The notes beneath the pieces were generated by a model. That model made no database searches, was not told the origin of the DNA, and was given only the letters and a program-made list of their open reading frames with translations. From positions 1 to 64,000 of the forward strand of contig DDFJ01000003.1 of NCBI GenBank assembly GCA_002337125.1: a stretch of DNA of 64,000 nt, in the 5' to 3' direction. How positions within the stretch are numbered: position 1 is the stretch's first letter; every line of letters starts with the position of its first letter. A program made the position numbers and the translations under genes. This document shows positions 51,590 to 60,558 of the stretch, piece after piece. The stretch is from Chitinophagaceae bacterium UBA1931. GTDB taxonomy: Bacteria; Bacteroidota; Bacteroidia; Chitinophagales; Chitinophagaceae.

Positions 51590-52483
51590 ATGAGAATACA
51601 GCATACTGAGATAACACCTTATGTGGGTAACCCTGTTTTTGTTGTAGAAAGAGATGTCCCCTACTTTGATTCACCTTTTCATTCTCACCCAGAGTTGGAA
51701 CTTGTTTACATCAAAGAAGGATTTGGAACATACACAATTGGCGATACTACTGACACATTCCAAAAAGATGAAGTTTTCTTTTTAGGAAGCAATGTGCCGC
51801 ATCATTGGAATAGTGATGATGTTTATAAAAAATCAGAGAACTTACGATCCAAGGCTCTTGTTATGTATTTTAACTTATCCATTCTAAATCCAAGTTTTTT
51901 TTCATTCAAAGAAACACAGCTTATAGATATCTTTCTTAAAAAAGCGACCAGGGGTGTACTCATAAAAGGAACGACACGTAAATTAATTATTCAAAAATTA
52001 GAATATATTTCAAAAGCCAGTTGTTTCGAAAAACTGATTCGTTTTTTTGATATACTCCATTTACTTTCACAATCAGATGATTTGCATTATATTTCAACTG
52101 AAATACTATCAACACAACCAATCATTGAATCCGACCGCTTAACGGATGTATTTAAATATTTAAAAGAGAATCTAAATAAAGTAATTAAATTAAAGGAAAT
52201 TGCAAATATAGCCTGCTTAAGCACCGGTGCATTTTGCAGGTATTTCAAGAACAGGACAGGAAAAACATTTTTTGAATATCTTAATGAAATTCGTATTTCT
52301 CAGGCATGCTCTCTTTTAATTGACACAGAATTGAGTATTGCACAAATTGCAGCAAATTGCGGATTCAAAACTCCATCTAATTTTACAAAAGTGTTTAAAG
52401 ATGTAAAGGGTACATCTCCCAAGAAATTTCAAAGAAAAGCAATTACAGGCATTCTTGAAATCAAAGCCAACAAAAACAGATAG
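51590..52483 (+). CDS. AraC-family transcriptional regulator with cupin sensor domain
   Basis: A 297-residue protein. The N-terminal cupin domain (about 15-105) shows PFHSHPELELVYIKEGFG and a second half ending NVPHHW, a usual sugar-sensing jelly roll. The C-terminal double helix-turn-helix (about 190-285) has LKEIANIACLSTGAFCRYFK and the closing AANCGFKTPSNFTKVFKDVK. It converges with the downstream minus-strand SusD/SusC/ROK operon and probably regulates it or nearby genes. Unlike the decayed AraC copy 420 bp upstream, it is intact. Confidence 0.92.
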   Translation: MRIQHTEITPYVGNPVFVVERDVPYFDSPFHSHPELELVYIKEGFGTYTIGDTTDTFQKDEVFFLGSNVPHHWNSDDVYKKSENLRSKALVMYFNLSILNPSFFSFKETQLIDIFLKKATRGVLIKGTTRKLIIQKLEYISKASCFEKLIRFFDILHLLSQSDDLHYISTEILSTQPIIESDRLTDVFKYLKENLNKVIKLKEIANIACLSTGAFCRYFKNRTGKTFFEYLNEIRISQACSLLIDTELSIAQIAANCGFKTPSNFTKVFKDVKGTSPKKFQRKAITGILEIKANKNR

Positions 52484-52531
52484 CAATATTTTCAATATTT
52501 TTTTTTCAACTTAATAGTATCTTATTGCAAC

Positions 52532-52561
52532 AAAAAAGAGCCAGCCAAGATTGGCCGGCTC
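52532..52561 (-). terminator. Rho-independent terminator of the SusC/SusD operon
   Basis: Arms 52538-52548 and 52551-52561 pair 10 of 11 bases with a 2-nt gap; on the minus strand six T residues follow (52537-52532). It lies 240 bp past the SusD stop and between convergent genes. The rest of 52484-52801 shows nothing recognisable. Confidence 0.75.
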
Positions 52562-52801
52562 ATCTTCGATTGCTGTCGAGACTATTGCTTATGAGAAAAT
52601 CCTTCTGGTAATACTTTTAATTAAAACGTAATTATCTGTTATGTTTTTCCAGGTTAACAACTTCTGTAACTTTACATAGTTAGCTTGTCTAAGAAATATA
52701 TTAATTCATTGCATTAATGATATTCTTAGTGATATTACCGACCCTAAAAATTTTCAGAATAACTGTAATCTTTAACAATCATTTGAAATGCAAATCGCTT
52801 A

Positions 52802-54646
52802 TTACTGCTTATCCCAGAAAATTCTTCCTTGTGTTTGATTAGCCTGCATATAGCCGGAACTATTAACAAGAGTTTCTAATGCCTTATTAAAATTATCAAT
52901 ATTGGCACTGTTCGGAGTTGGCAATACTGATCTGCGAGGAATTAAGAACTCTATTCCGCCTGAAGTAATCTTATCAAGAAAAGCTGTACCATCAGTAGGA
53001 TTTGCAGTTATGTAATCTTTAAACTTAGGTAACCCTGTTCTTTTCCAATTTGCCCAAGCTTCTTCAGGACGCATAAAAAGATTAACCCACGCCTGCGAAA
53101 GAATTAATTCTAGTTTATGTGCGCTTGTTCCAGTATACGCTATTTGTGGCTGCGCAATGTAATTATTGATCGCTGTTGTTGTTATAGGGTTATAATCAGC
53201 AGCAGTTGGTTCAGTTGCTGGCAAAACTTTCATTCTCTGTCCCCAGGTTTGATACAATTGCATAGAAGCCCTGATACCATCTTCATACCATGTTTTTGCA
53301 TCCTTTCCACCTTTTGCAGCACCTGCCTTTTCTGCTATTTCAGCCATCATAAAGCAAACCTCAGGATAGGTAATTTGTGGAGAGAAAAGCTTCATGTCAT
53401 CGTTGTTTGTATACACTGGATAGTCAATGTTTCTATTTCCATTAGCAGTTGTGGCATTACCGCCATTTTTAACATAAAACCTGCTTTGAACCTGAGATAT
53501 TGCACGTATGCTGAAATTGAGCGGGCCAGATGGTGTTGTTGCGCTGAAATTAATATATTCTTTAGCATTTGTTCCATCTTTTAAATCTGGTGAAGCGGGC
53601 ATCCCTATATATCTTCTTGTATATTTCTGATATTGAGGATCTGTTGCATAAGTTGGAAAGTATTTAGCCAAAGAATCTGCCAATGCATTGTTATCAGAGT
53701 TATTATTTCCTGGACCAAAACCATTCCTGCGGATTAATATTGGTAATCGGGGATCGTTATTATCAAACAAAAATGAAACAAATGCATTGCCTGCTGTAAA
53801 CTGATACGTTAAAATAGCAGTATCCCATGTATCATTGTTATACTCGATATTGTGAAAGTAAATACATGATTCATCATTGTTAGAAATGATTCCCCCAGCA
53901 TTTGCTAACACATCAGCAAGAACAGCCTGAAAATGCACATTATCAACTTTCTCAAATCTTTGAGCCATCTTAATGCGTAACGTATTTGCAAATCTGATCC
54001 ATTTTGCAACATTACCTTGATAGAAATAATCATTATTACTCAAGGCAATCTGGTTAGGTTGATTAGATAATAGGACTGTTACTTGTGTTTTGATTATTTC
54101 ATCAAATTTTTTGTACAGGTCTTGCAGCATATCATATTTTGGCGTAATATTTCCTTGCAATCCAAGTAAAGCCTCGGTATATGGAGCTGCTCCATGAGTA
54201 TCAAATAATAACCACGCTTCATAAGTGCGGAGAATATTAGCGATGGATGCGATATTTTTATACCGGTCCTTATCAATCCTGTTAGCAATTACTACATCAA
54301 CCAAATAATTAAGCTTGTTACCATACTTTGTATAATAATAACTGTAATAAGGGACGTATGGAGAAGGATTGGTTGCTTTAGCGGGATTAGCATATACACC
54401 ATCACTGCCTCCTGTATTAGGGACTATATATTGCATGAGTGACATTACACCACTATATTTACTCATTAAGTCGCCACGAGAAGCGTTATTCCAGTTTTCA
54501 GTTGCACTGGTAAATACATACTTTGGATCAGTAGATACAAGGAGTTCCTCGTTTGTATTCATTTCCTTCATATCTTTTTTGCACCCAACCAACGCACCGA
54601 TGCAAATCACCGCCAATGCAACACTGGTAATATATTTTGTAATCAT
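52802..54646 (-). CDS. SusD-like outer-membrane lipoprotein (SusD/RagB 2 type)
   Basis: A 614-residue lipoprotein. The ATG at 54646 is used because it opens the signal peptide (MITKYITSVALAVICIGA) with lipobox ALVGC and starts just after the SusC stop; the frame extends 22 codons upstream inside susC. Sequence features such as MNTNEELLVSTDPKYVFTSA and NNASRGDLMSKYSGVMSL are of the SusD-like 2 subgroup. It forms the capture lid for the adjacent SusC. No carbohydrate-active enzyme accompanies the pair here. Confidence 0.93.
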   Translation of the reverse strand: MITKYITSVALAVICIGALVGCKKDMKEMNTNEELLVSTDPKYVFTSATENWNNASRGDLMSKYSGVMSLMQYIVPNTGGSDGVYANPAKATNPSPYVPYYSYYYTKYGNKLNYLVDVVIANRIDKDRYKNIASIANILRTYEAWLLFDTHGAAPYTEALLGLQGNITPKYDMLQDLYKKFDEIIKTQVTVLLSNQPNQIALSNNDYFYQGNVAKWIRFANTLRIKMAQRFEKVDNVHFQAVLADVLANAGGIISNNDESCIYFHNIEYNNDTWDTAILTYQFTAGNAFVSFLFDNNDPRLPILIRRNGFGPGNNNSDNNALADSLAKYFPTYATDPQYQKYTRRYIGMPASPDLKDGTNAKEYINFSATTPSGPLNFSIRAISQVQSRFYVKNGGNATTANGNRNIDYPVYTNNDDMKLFSPQITYPEVCFMMAEIAEKAGAAKGGKDAKTWYEDGIRASMQLYQTWGQRMKVLPATEPTAADYNPITTTAINNYIAQPQIAYTGTSAHKLELILSQAWVNLFMRPEEAWANWKRTGLPKFKDYITANPTDGTAFLDKITSGGIEFLIPRRSVLPTPNSANIDNFNKALETLVNSSGYMQANQTQGRIFWDKQ

Positions 54647-54650
54647 TGTG

Positions 54651-57600
54651 TTAGAATTTAATATTGAGAGAAACTGAGAAATTGCGTGAAAAAGGGACAC
54701 CTCCATATTCATAAGGTGTAAGAGGGTTATTCGACTGAATAGATTCAGGATTCAATCCTCCTTTCAAACCGTTATAAATATAAAACAGGTTACGGCAGGA
54801 AACGGCAATACGGGCATAGTCAAGCCTTACCTTTTGAGCAATATTTTTTGGGATTTTATAACCAAGTGTTACCTCACGTAACATTACCCATGTATTTTTC
54901 ATAATTGGATCCTGAACGTTCGCCCCCCATCCATAATTGTATGAATAGAATGTAGAAGCTTGCAAAGGATTAATTAGACCGCTTTCGACGGCTTCTCGAT
55001 ATGTTTTTCCACCTACATCAACTAGCGTACTTGGATTTGTTTTTGAAGGAGCTTTTGCGCCATCTTTAAATACAGCATCGATCATTATACCATCATATAC
55101 TGTTTCGCCTTTATAGTTTATTCTAGCTATTCCTCCATGTTCTTTGTCTCTTCCATAAAGTGATTCTTCAAGTGCTCCTTTGCCCATTGCATATTTGTAT
55201 GTATGAGAAAAGAAATTACCACCGACTCTAGCGTCAGCCTGCACATAAAAATCAAACCCTTTGTAATAAACACTTGAATTAATACCTCCAATGAAATCTG
55301 CTTCAACTTTTCCTAAAACAACTCTGTCTTTCTGGCCAACATCTGCTTGTGTAAGATATCCGTAGGCATAAGCTGCATTTGGGCTTCCTGTTGTTCCCCA
55401 GTAATCAATGATACGCATTCCATTTCGAGGATCTTTTGGGTTACTTGTGTTATTATAATATGCAGGTGCTGCAGCATAAGCATTATTGTAACCTGAAGTT
55501 ATTACACCAAACGCCCCATTTTCGTAAGCCCAGATTTCAGGACCGGCGTCAGCGCTACCCATTAACTGCCATTCCTTGATTTGTGGATGCAATTTTATAA
55601 TCTTACTTCTGTTACGGGTATAATTAATCTGAACATTCCAACGCAGATCTTTTGTTCTGATTGGATCAATATCTAATTGTAATTCTATCCCTTGGTTTTG
55701 AATGTTCCCTGCATTGATTTTACGAGATGAAGCTCCTGATTCTATTACAGTACCAAGTGACAAAATCTGATTAAACGTATTTGTCTTATAGTATGTAAAA
55801 TCTAAACCAATGCGGTCATTAAGAAATCTAATATCTGTGCCTAATTCAATTGATTGTTGTATTTCTGGCTTTATATCCAGATTTGGTAATGTACTTATGT
55901 TGGGGCTGGCTGTAATGATACTGTTTCTATTTTGATCATAAGTAGTACTCTGACTAAATCCTCCGGCACCGTCACTTGTTTTATAAGCACTTGTCCCCAT
56001 ACCAACTCTTGATAATGAGGCTCTCAACTTTCCAAATGACATCAATTCAGGAATAAAGCTTCTGTAACTGTCGGTAAATACCCATGAAAGATTAGCTGAT
56101 GGATAAAAAACTGTCCAGTTGTTTTTTCCACCTGTTATCCAATTGGGGTATAATAAAGTTGATATCCAGTCATTACGACCTGTTATTTCAAGGAACAATT
56201 GATTTTTCCATCCCAGATTCAGAATACCTGACAAGCCTACAGTACGCATATTAGGCTTTGTATAAGTAAATGTGGGTATGATTGTATTAAGAGAGTTTGA
56301 AAAAGCAAAAAGACCCGGAGTAATCAATCCTCCGTTTGTTCCTTTGGCCCAACTTTGACTATTAGCATTTCCATAAATTTCATTGGCAACTTTGAAATTA
56401 ACATCCAGATCATCCTTTAATAACTTCTTATTTGCATCAATCATGAACAGGAAGTTATAGTTACCACTTCTTGCACCACTAACTCCATAATATCCGCCAC
56501 CACCTAAATAAGGACCGGAACCATATTGTTTATTAATAGTAAGTGTATTATAAATATTATAGTTTCCTTTTGCACTTACATTAATGTTTGGAGTGATTTG
56601 TGCTCTCAATGCTAAATTTGCAAGCACACTTTCTTCCTGTCTTTTTTCATCATAATAATCTAAACGGTGTAGGAAGTTTGCAATTGTTCCGTACACAGCC
56701 TGTGACTTTACTGCATTTGTAACAGTATCACGATAGTTTTTATAAAAATCAGCTAAATCAAAACTACGTGGCATGTAATAGGTCGTCATTAATGCGATAT
56801 TTTGGCCCTCACGATAAAACCCTTGATCATAAGCATTCCTTGCGTTAGATCTTGAATAGTTTAAGCCAAAGTCAACATTAAAAATTTTGTTCAGTTGTGC
56901 ATTTGTTTTAAAACTAATTGCATCTCTTTTAAATTCATTATTTTTCAGCACTCCACTATTATCTGTACGTGAGTAAGAGAGTCTAAAGGTTGCTTTATCA
57001 TTTCCTCCATTCAGTGAGACATTGGTATTGAGAAATTTACCATTTTGATATAATGCTTTCCAGTTGTCTGGGTGAGGTACAAAAGCTGTTTTCTTTCCAT
57101 CTAAATAATACTGATCAACCATTGAGCCGTCCATAAGAGGTCCGTGACTGGTAGTTGATTTAGAAGGATTACCATCAGGTAAAAAACCTCCTTGATATCC
57201 ATTGCCTACTCCACCTGCACCATAAAGGTTTTGTAATTTAACGTGAGGTGCATAAATATTTTGTATCTGGTATGTATGAGAAAACTCAACACCAAGACCC
57301 TTTTTTGATTTACCGCTTTTTGAAGTAATAACAATTGCTCCATTAGCACCACGTGAACCATACAAAGCAGTTGCAGCGGCACCTTTTAATATGGTTATAC
57401 TTTCGTAATCGTCAGGATTGAGATTTTTTAATTGGGAACCCCAATCTTTTCCTCCATATGTATCTGTAATATTATTTTCAAGCACAATTCCATCTACTAC
57501 AAAAATGGGCGAATTGTTTTTATCAATTGATTTTGCTCCACGTATTGTAATACTAGATGAAGATGTTACACCGGAAGTGCCGATTGCATTAATATTTACA

Positions 57601-58052
57601 CCAGGCACTTTCCCTTGTAATGCATTAACAATATTAATTGTATTGGTACGCTGAATTTCTTCAGGCTTAACTATAGAAGAGGCATAACCCAGTTCTTTTG
57701 AACGTTTACGAATGCCTAACGCTGTTACAACAACGCCTTCTAATTCCTTGGTTTCAGAAACAAGTTGAACATTCACCGTTGTCTTATCACTTGTGTTTAC
57801 TTGCTGCATAGCAAATCCAACTGATGTGATCAGTAATACAGCATTCTTTTTGACATTGATCTTAAAAATACCTTTACTGTCTGTCTTAACAGTATTCTGT
57901 GTTCCTTTCTCATTAACTGTTGCAGAAATAACAGGATTGCCATCAGCATCTGTTATTGTTCCTGTAACTGTTTTGCTTTCCTGTGCTGTTACACTTAAAA
58001 AGCATAGTGCTGCCAGGCCAAAGAGCAGCAATCGTTTAAACAACATTTTCAT
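54651..58052 (-). CDS. SusC/RagA-family TonB-dependent outer-membrane transporter
   Basis: About 1133 residues from the ATG at 58052, chosen because it starts a standard signal peptide (MKMLFKRLLLFGLAALCFLS). The frame also has an ATG at 58106 that overlaps the ROK stop as ATGA; coupling would favour that start, so the choice is open. A carboxypeptidase-D regulatory-like domain (TVTGTITDADGNPVISATV), plug (LEGVVVTALGIRKR, NSPIFVVDGIVLENN, LKGAAATALYGSRGANGA) and barrel ending in FSVSLNIKF follow. No STN domain. Cotranscribed with ROK and SusD. Confidence 0.94.
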   Translation of the reverse strand: MKMLFKRLLLFGLAALCFLSVTAQESKTVTGTITDADGNPVISATVNEKGTQNTVKTDSKGIFKINVKKNAVLLITSVGFAMQQVNTSDKTTVNVQLVSETKELEGVVVTALGIRKRSKELGYASSIVKPEEIQRTNTINIVNALQGKVPGVNINAIGTSGVTSSSSITIRGAKSIDKNNSPIFVVDGIVLENNITDTYGGKDWGSQLKNLNPDDYESITILKGAAATALYGSRGANGAIVITSKSGKSKKGLGVEFSHTYQIQNIYAPHVKLQNLYGAGGVGNGYQGGFLPDGNPSKSTTSHGPLMDGSMVDQYYLDGKKTAFVPHPDNWKALYQNGKFLNTNVSLNGGNDKATFRLSYSRTDNSGVLKNNEFKRDAISFKTNAQLNKIFNVDFGLNYSRSNARNAYDQGFYREGQNIALMTTYYMPRSFDLADFYKNYRDTVTNAVKSQAVYGTIANFLHRLDYYDEKRQEESVLANLALRAQITPNINVSAKGNYNIYNTLTINKQYGSGPYLGGGGYYGVSGARSGNYNFLFMIDANKKLLKDDLDVNFKVANEIYGNANSQSWAKGTNGGLITPGLFAFSNSLNTIIPTFTYTKPNMRTVGLSGILNLGWKNQLFLEITGRNDWISTLLYPNWITGGKNNWTVFYPSANLSWVFTDSYRSFIPELMSFGKLRASLSRVGMGTSAYKTSDGAGGFSQSTTYDQNRNSIITASPNISTLPNLDIKPEIQQSIELGTDIRFLNDRIGLDFTYYKTNTFNQILSLGTVIESGASSRKINAGNIQNQGIELQLDIDPIRTKDLRWNVQINYTRNRSKIIKLHPQIKEWQLMGSADAGPEIWAYENGAFGVITSGYNNAYAAAPAYYNNTSNPKDPRNGMRIIDYWGTTGSPNAAYAYGYLTQADVGQKDRVVLGKVEADFIGGINSSVYYKGFDFYVQADARVGGNFFSHTYKYAMGKGALEESLYGRDKEHGGIARINYKGETVYDGIMIDAVFKDGAKAPSKTNPSTLVDVGGKTYREAVESGLINPLQASTFYSYNYGWGANVQDPIMKNTWVMLREVTLGYKIPKNIAQKVRLDYARIAVSCRNLFYIYNGLKGGLNPESIQSNNPLTPYEYGGVPFSRNFSVSLNIKF

Positions 58053-58102
58053 TGCAGTTTGTTTATTGGTTAAGAAATAATGTTTATAAATAAAAATGCT
58101 TT

Positions 58103-59323
58103 TCATATTTCCGTTTCAGTCTCCATCAATTTCTTTTTTTCAATAACCATTGAATCAAATTGATCCATAACCAATGCAGCAGCACCAATTAATTCAGCAT
58201 CATATCCCAATGAAGAAACTTTTAAATCAGTGTTCTCTGCAATTTTGGGAATGCAGTGCTCATTAATCGCCAGTTGTATGGGAGCTAACCACATTCTTCC
58301 TCCAACCGAACCTCGGCCGCTTAGTACAATTAATTCAGGATTTAGTAAGTGAATCAATATGGCAATACCTCTACCTATATTATAACCTGAGTCAGAGAGC
58401 AGCTCAATCGCAAACTTGTCGCCTTTAATTGCTGCATCCATTATAGCACGTGAAGATTCTTCTGCATGTTCAAGTGAAAGATTATTTAGCACAGACACTC
58501 TCCCATTATTTAAACCATTAATTGCCTGACTGAGAATAAAAAAAAGTGAGGCTTCTGTTTCAAGGCAACCGCTCTTTCCACAGCTGCACATTTTATCATT
58601 TGTAAAAAGGGGGATATGACTGAACTCTCCTGCAAAACCATTGTAACCACGGAACAGCTCACCATTTACCACCATGCCCAAACCAATGCCCCAACCAATA
58701 TTAATGACCATTACATTTTTCTTATTCTTGGCTGCACCAAACTTTAATTCGGCAAGTGCAATTAAACTGGAATCGTTATCAATAAAAACAGGTATATCCA
58801 GTTCTGCTTCCAGCTTACTTACAATGCTTCTCCCCTTCTCGGTTTTAAGGAATGAATGATTGATTCCTTTTCGCACATCAACAAAGCCCGGCATACCTAT
58901 ACCCATACCTGCAATCATTCCTTTAGGAATTTGTGCCGCAGCGATATAATTTTTAATGTGGTTTATTAAATTGTCAAGTGCGAACGGATTATTGATAAGA
59001 GATAATTCAATTTTCAGCGGATCAAGTAAGTAATTATTATGCATATCCAATATAGCAATACGTGTAACCAACTGATCCATGGCTACAGATATGATATACA
59101 TTAATTTACTCTGAATAGAATACATTTGTGGACGACGGCCACCTGTAGAGCTTGCATAACCTGATTCAATAACTGCACCTTCATCTATCAACCCATTGAT
59201 TACTTTTGCAGCAAGTGGCAGACTCTTTTCTGAAAGCATACTGATGTCTGCGCATGATAATTCCCCTTCAAAATAAAGCTGCTTTAAAATTGTACGCCGG
59301 TAAATGACTTGCTTATTTATCAT
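58103..59323 (-). CDS. ROK-family transcriptional repressor
   Basis: A 406-residue protein from the ATG at 59323 (a TTG lies 7 codons upstream). An N-terminal winged helix (about 5-70, TILKQLYFEGELSCADISML and STGGRRPQMYSI) is fused to a ROK domain with the zinc motif CSCGKSGCLETEAS (about 260). The ATP-binding DxGxT is replaced by AMDQLVTRIAILD, so it should be a sugar-responsive repressor (NagC/XylR-like), not a kinase. Its stop overlaps a possible SusC start as ATGA, meaning regulator and transporter are produced together. Confidence 0.9.
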   Translation of the reverse strand: MINKQVIYRRTILKQLYFEGELSCADISMLSEKSLPLAAKVINGLIDEGAVIESGYASSTGGRRPQMYSIQSKLMYIISVAMDQLVTRIAILDMHNNYLLDPLKIELSLINNPFALDNLINHIKNYIAAAQIPKGMIAGMGIGMPGFVDVRKGINHSFLKTEKGRSIVSKLEAELDIPVFIDNDSSLIALAELKFGAAKNKKNVMVINIGWGIGLGMVVNGELFRGYNGFAGEFSHIPLFTNDKMCSCGKSGCLETEASLFFILSQAINGLNNGRVSVLNNLSLEHAEESSRAIMDAAIKGDKFAIELLSDSGYNIGRGIAILIHLLNPELIVLSGRGSVGGRMWLAPIQLAINEHCIPKIAENTDLKVSSLGYDAELIGAAALVMDQFDSMVIEKKKLMETETEI

Positions 59324-59605
59324 CTTTAAAAAAAAGATTAACAATCACAATTCTTATGTAATCTTAATCAGACTTTTTAAAAAAATTAATAACCAAACTC
59401 AATTGGTCATTTTAGCATAAAAAGAAATCAATTATGGACAAATAAAGTCAGTAATTTTTATAAAAAACCTTTTGAATAGAGCTCCTAAATGCCATTTCTA
59501 CTTTATTTCAGTTTGGATAAGTTTATATCTTCACTATGCAGATAAGAAAAAAAATCAGAAATTTTCTACCTGCCAACTAATGAATTACCCAAATGATAAA
59601 TTATT

Positions 59606-59839
59606 TTATTGTCTTAACCAATCGTAACCTAGCAGTTCATCAACATGAGTAATAACCAGTCTCGAAAGACTTAGATTTATTCGTGTAGGGCTCTCAATGA
59701 AGATTGATGGGAAAATATTTGTTTCCTCAATTCGCTTGAAATGATCTTTACGGGGAATGTAGGTGTACCCCAATGTGGTTAGATGTAATATCGCAGGTAT
59801 TTTTACTCTGGAATCCTCATTAAATACCATAGTAGCCAT
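59606..59839 (-). pseudogene. Truncated type I restriction subunit (HsdR N-terminal fragment)
   Basis: A 77-codon frame. Residues 1-54 (MATMVFNEDSRVKIPAILHL, then YIPRKDHFKRIEETNIFPSI and ESPTRIN) read as the N terminus of a Bacteroidota HsdR endonuclease subunit, normally around 1000 residues. Similarity stops abruptly after TRIN and the frame ends 22 codons later. It is not functional. It lies between the ROK gene and a serine recombinase, as expected for debris of a restriction island at an integration hotspot. Confidence 0.7.
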
Positions 59840-60291
59840 TGTTGAATTGGATAAACAGTTTTAAGATTGATGACGGGCAATTTTTGGTAAGTATTTATTA
59901 AAAGACAACTGCCTCTTAATGTTAAAGACGAGTTCGCTGTTTGGGTTTGTATTCATGGTTATCCAGATTTGTTTATTTGCAAGATAACAAAGCAGGGGTG
60001 GAATCTAAAAATCAATTCTATGTCTATAAAGCAATGATTTCGATACAACACTCACAGACCCTTCAAATACTTCCCTTTACTTTTTAAACATTCCTGATAA
60101 CATTTCAATCACTCCCTAAATGTTCCTAAAATAGTGCAACATTAAATACAACATGTTTCACGTAACACTTTCACACGACAAAAAGTACGCAAACTTTTAA
60201 ATTAATCGAAAAAGTAGTTCAAACTAAGCAAAAGTGGAAAGTCTCACTTTTACTGGCAGTATGTTTGAGTGATTTTTAATTAACCTACCAC
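59840..60291. other. Leader region of the recombinase operon, nothing recognised
   Basis: About 450 bp between the hsdR fragment and the small gene at 60292. No frame, RNA or strong repeat was recognised. The recombinase promoter is presumably here. Confidence 0.5.
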
Positions 60292-60558
60292 ATGAAAAGC
60301 ATCAACAACACAACGAAAGAAGCAAAGCTTGTTTCCTTAATTCAGGAACGACAAAAAGCAAAACGGGAACCTCTGTCAGTTGAAAAAGTAAGGAACACCT
60401 CAGGACTTGAAAACTTATCCGCTACGGAAGCGGAAGAAGTGGTCAGCAATATTAAAATGCTGGCAAAACTACTAGTGGAAACTGCCTGTTATGAAAATTC
60501 ACATATCATTGATAATCAACAAACTGTATATTTGAATCAGCAAAATAAAGCCGCATGA
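60292..60558 (+). CDS. Small hypothetical protein coupled to the serine recombinase
   Basis: An 88-residue hydrophilic, helical protein (KEAKLVSLIQERQKAKREP; ATEAEEVVSNIKMLAKLLVE). No signal or membrane segment. Its stop overlaps the recombinase ATG (ATGA), so the two are translationally coupled. It could be a directionality factor or cofactor for the recombinase, but no family is recognised. Confidence 0.65.
   Translation: MKSINNTTKEAKLVSLIQERQKAKREPLSVEKVRNTSGLENLSATEAEEVVSNIKMLAKLLVETACYENSHIIDNQQTVYLNQQNKAA

Noticed and set aside
53117..53584. 155-codon plus-strand frame opposite susD
   Set aside because: Cys/Ile/Ser-rich composition typical of antisense shadows of a confident SusD gene.
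58103..59323. ROK protein as a sugar kinase
   Set aside because: The DxGxT ATP-binding motif is not present and an N-terminal winged helix is, so it is a repressor.
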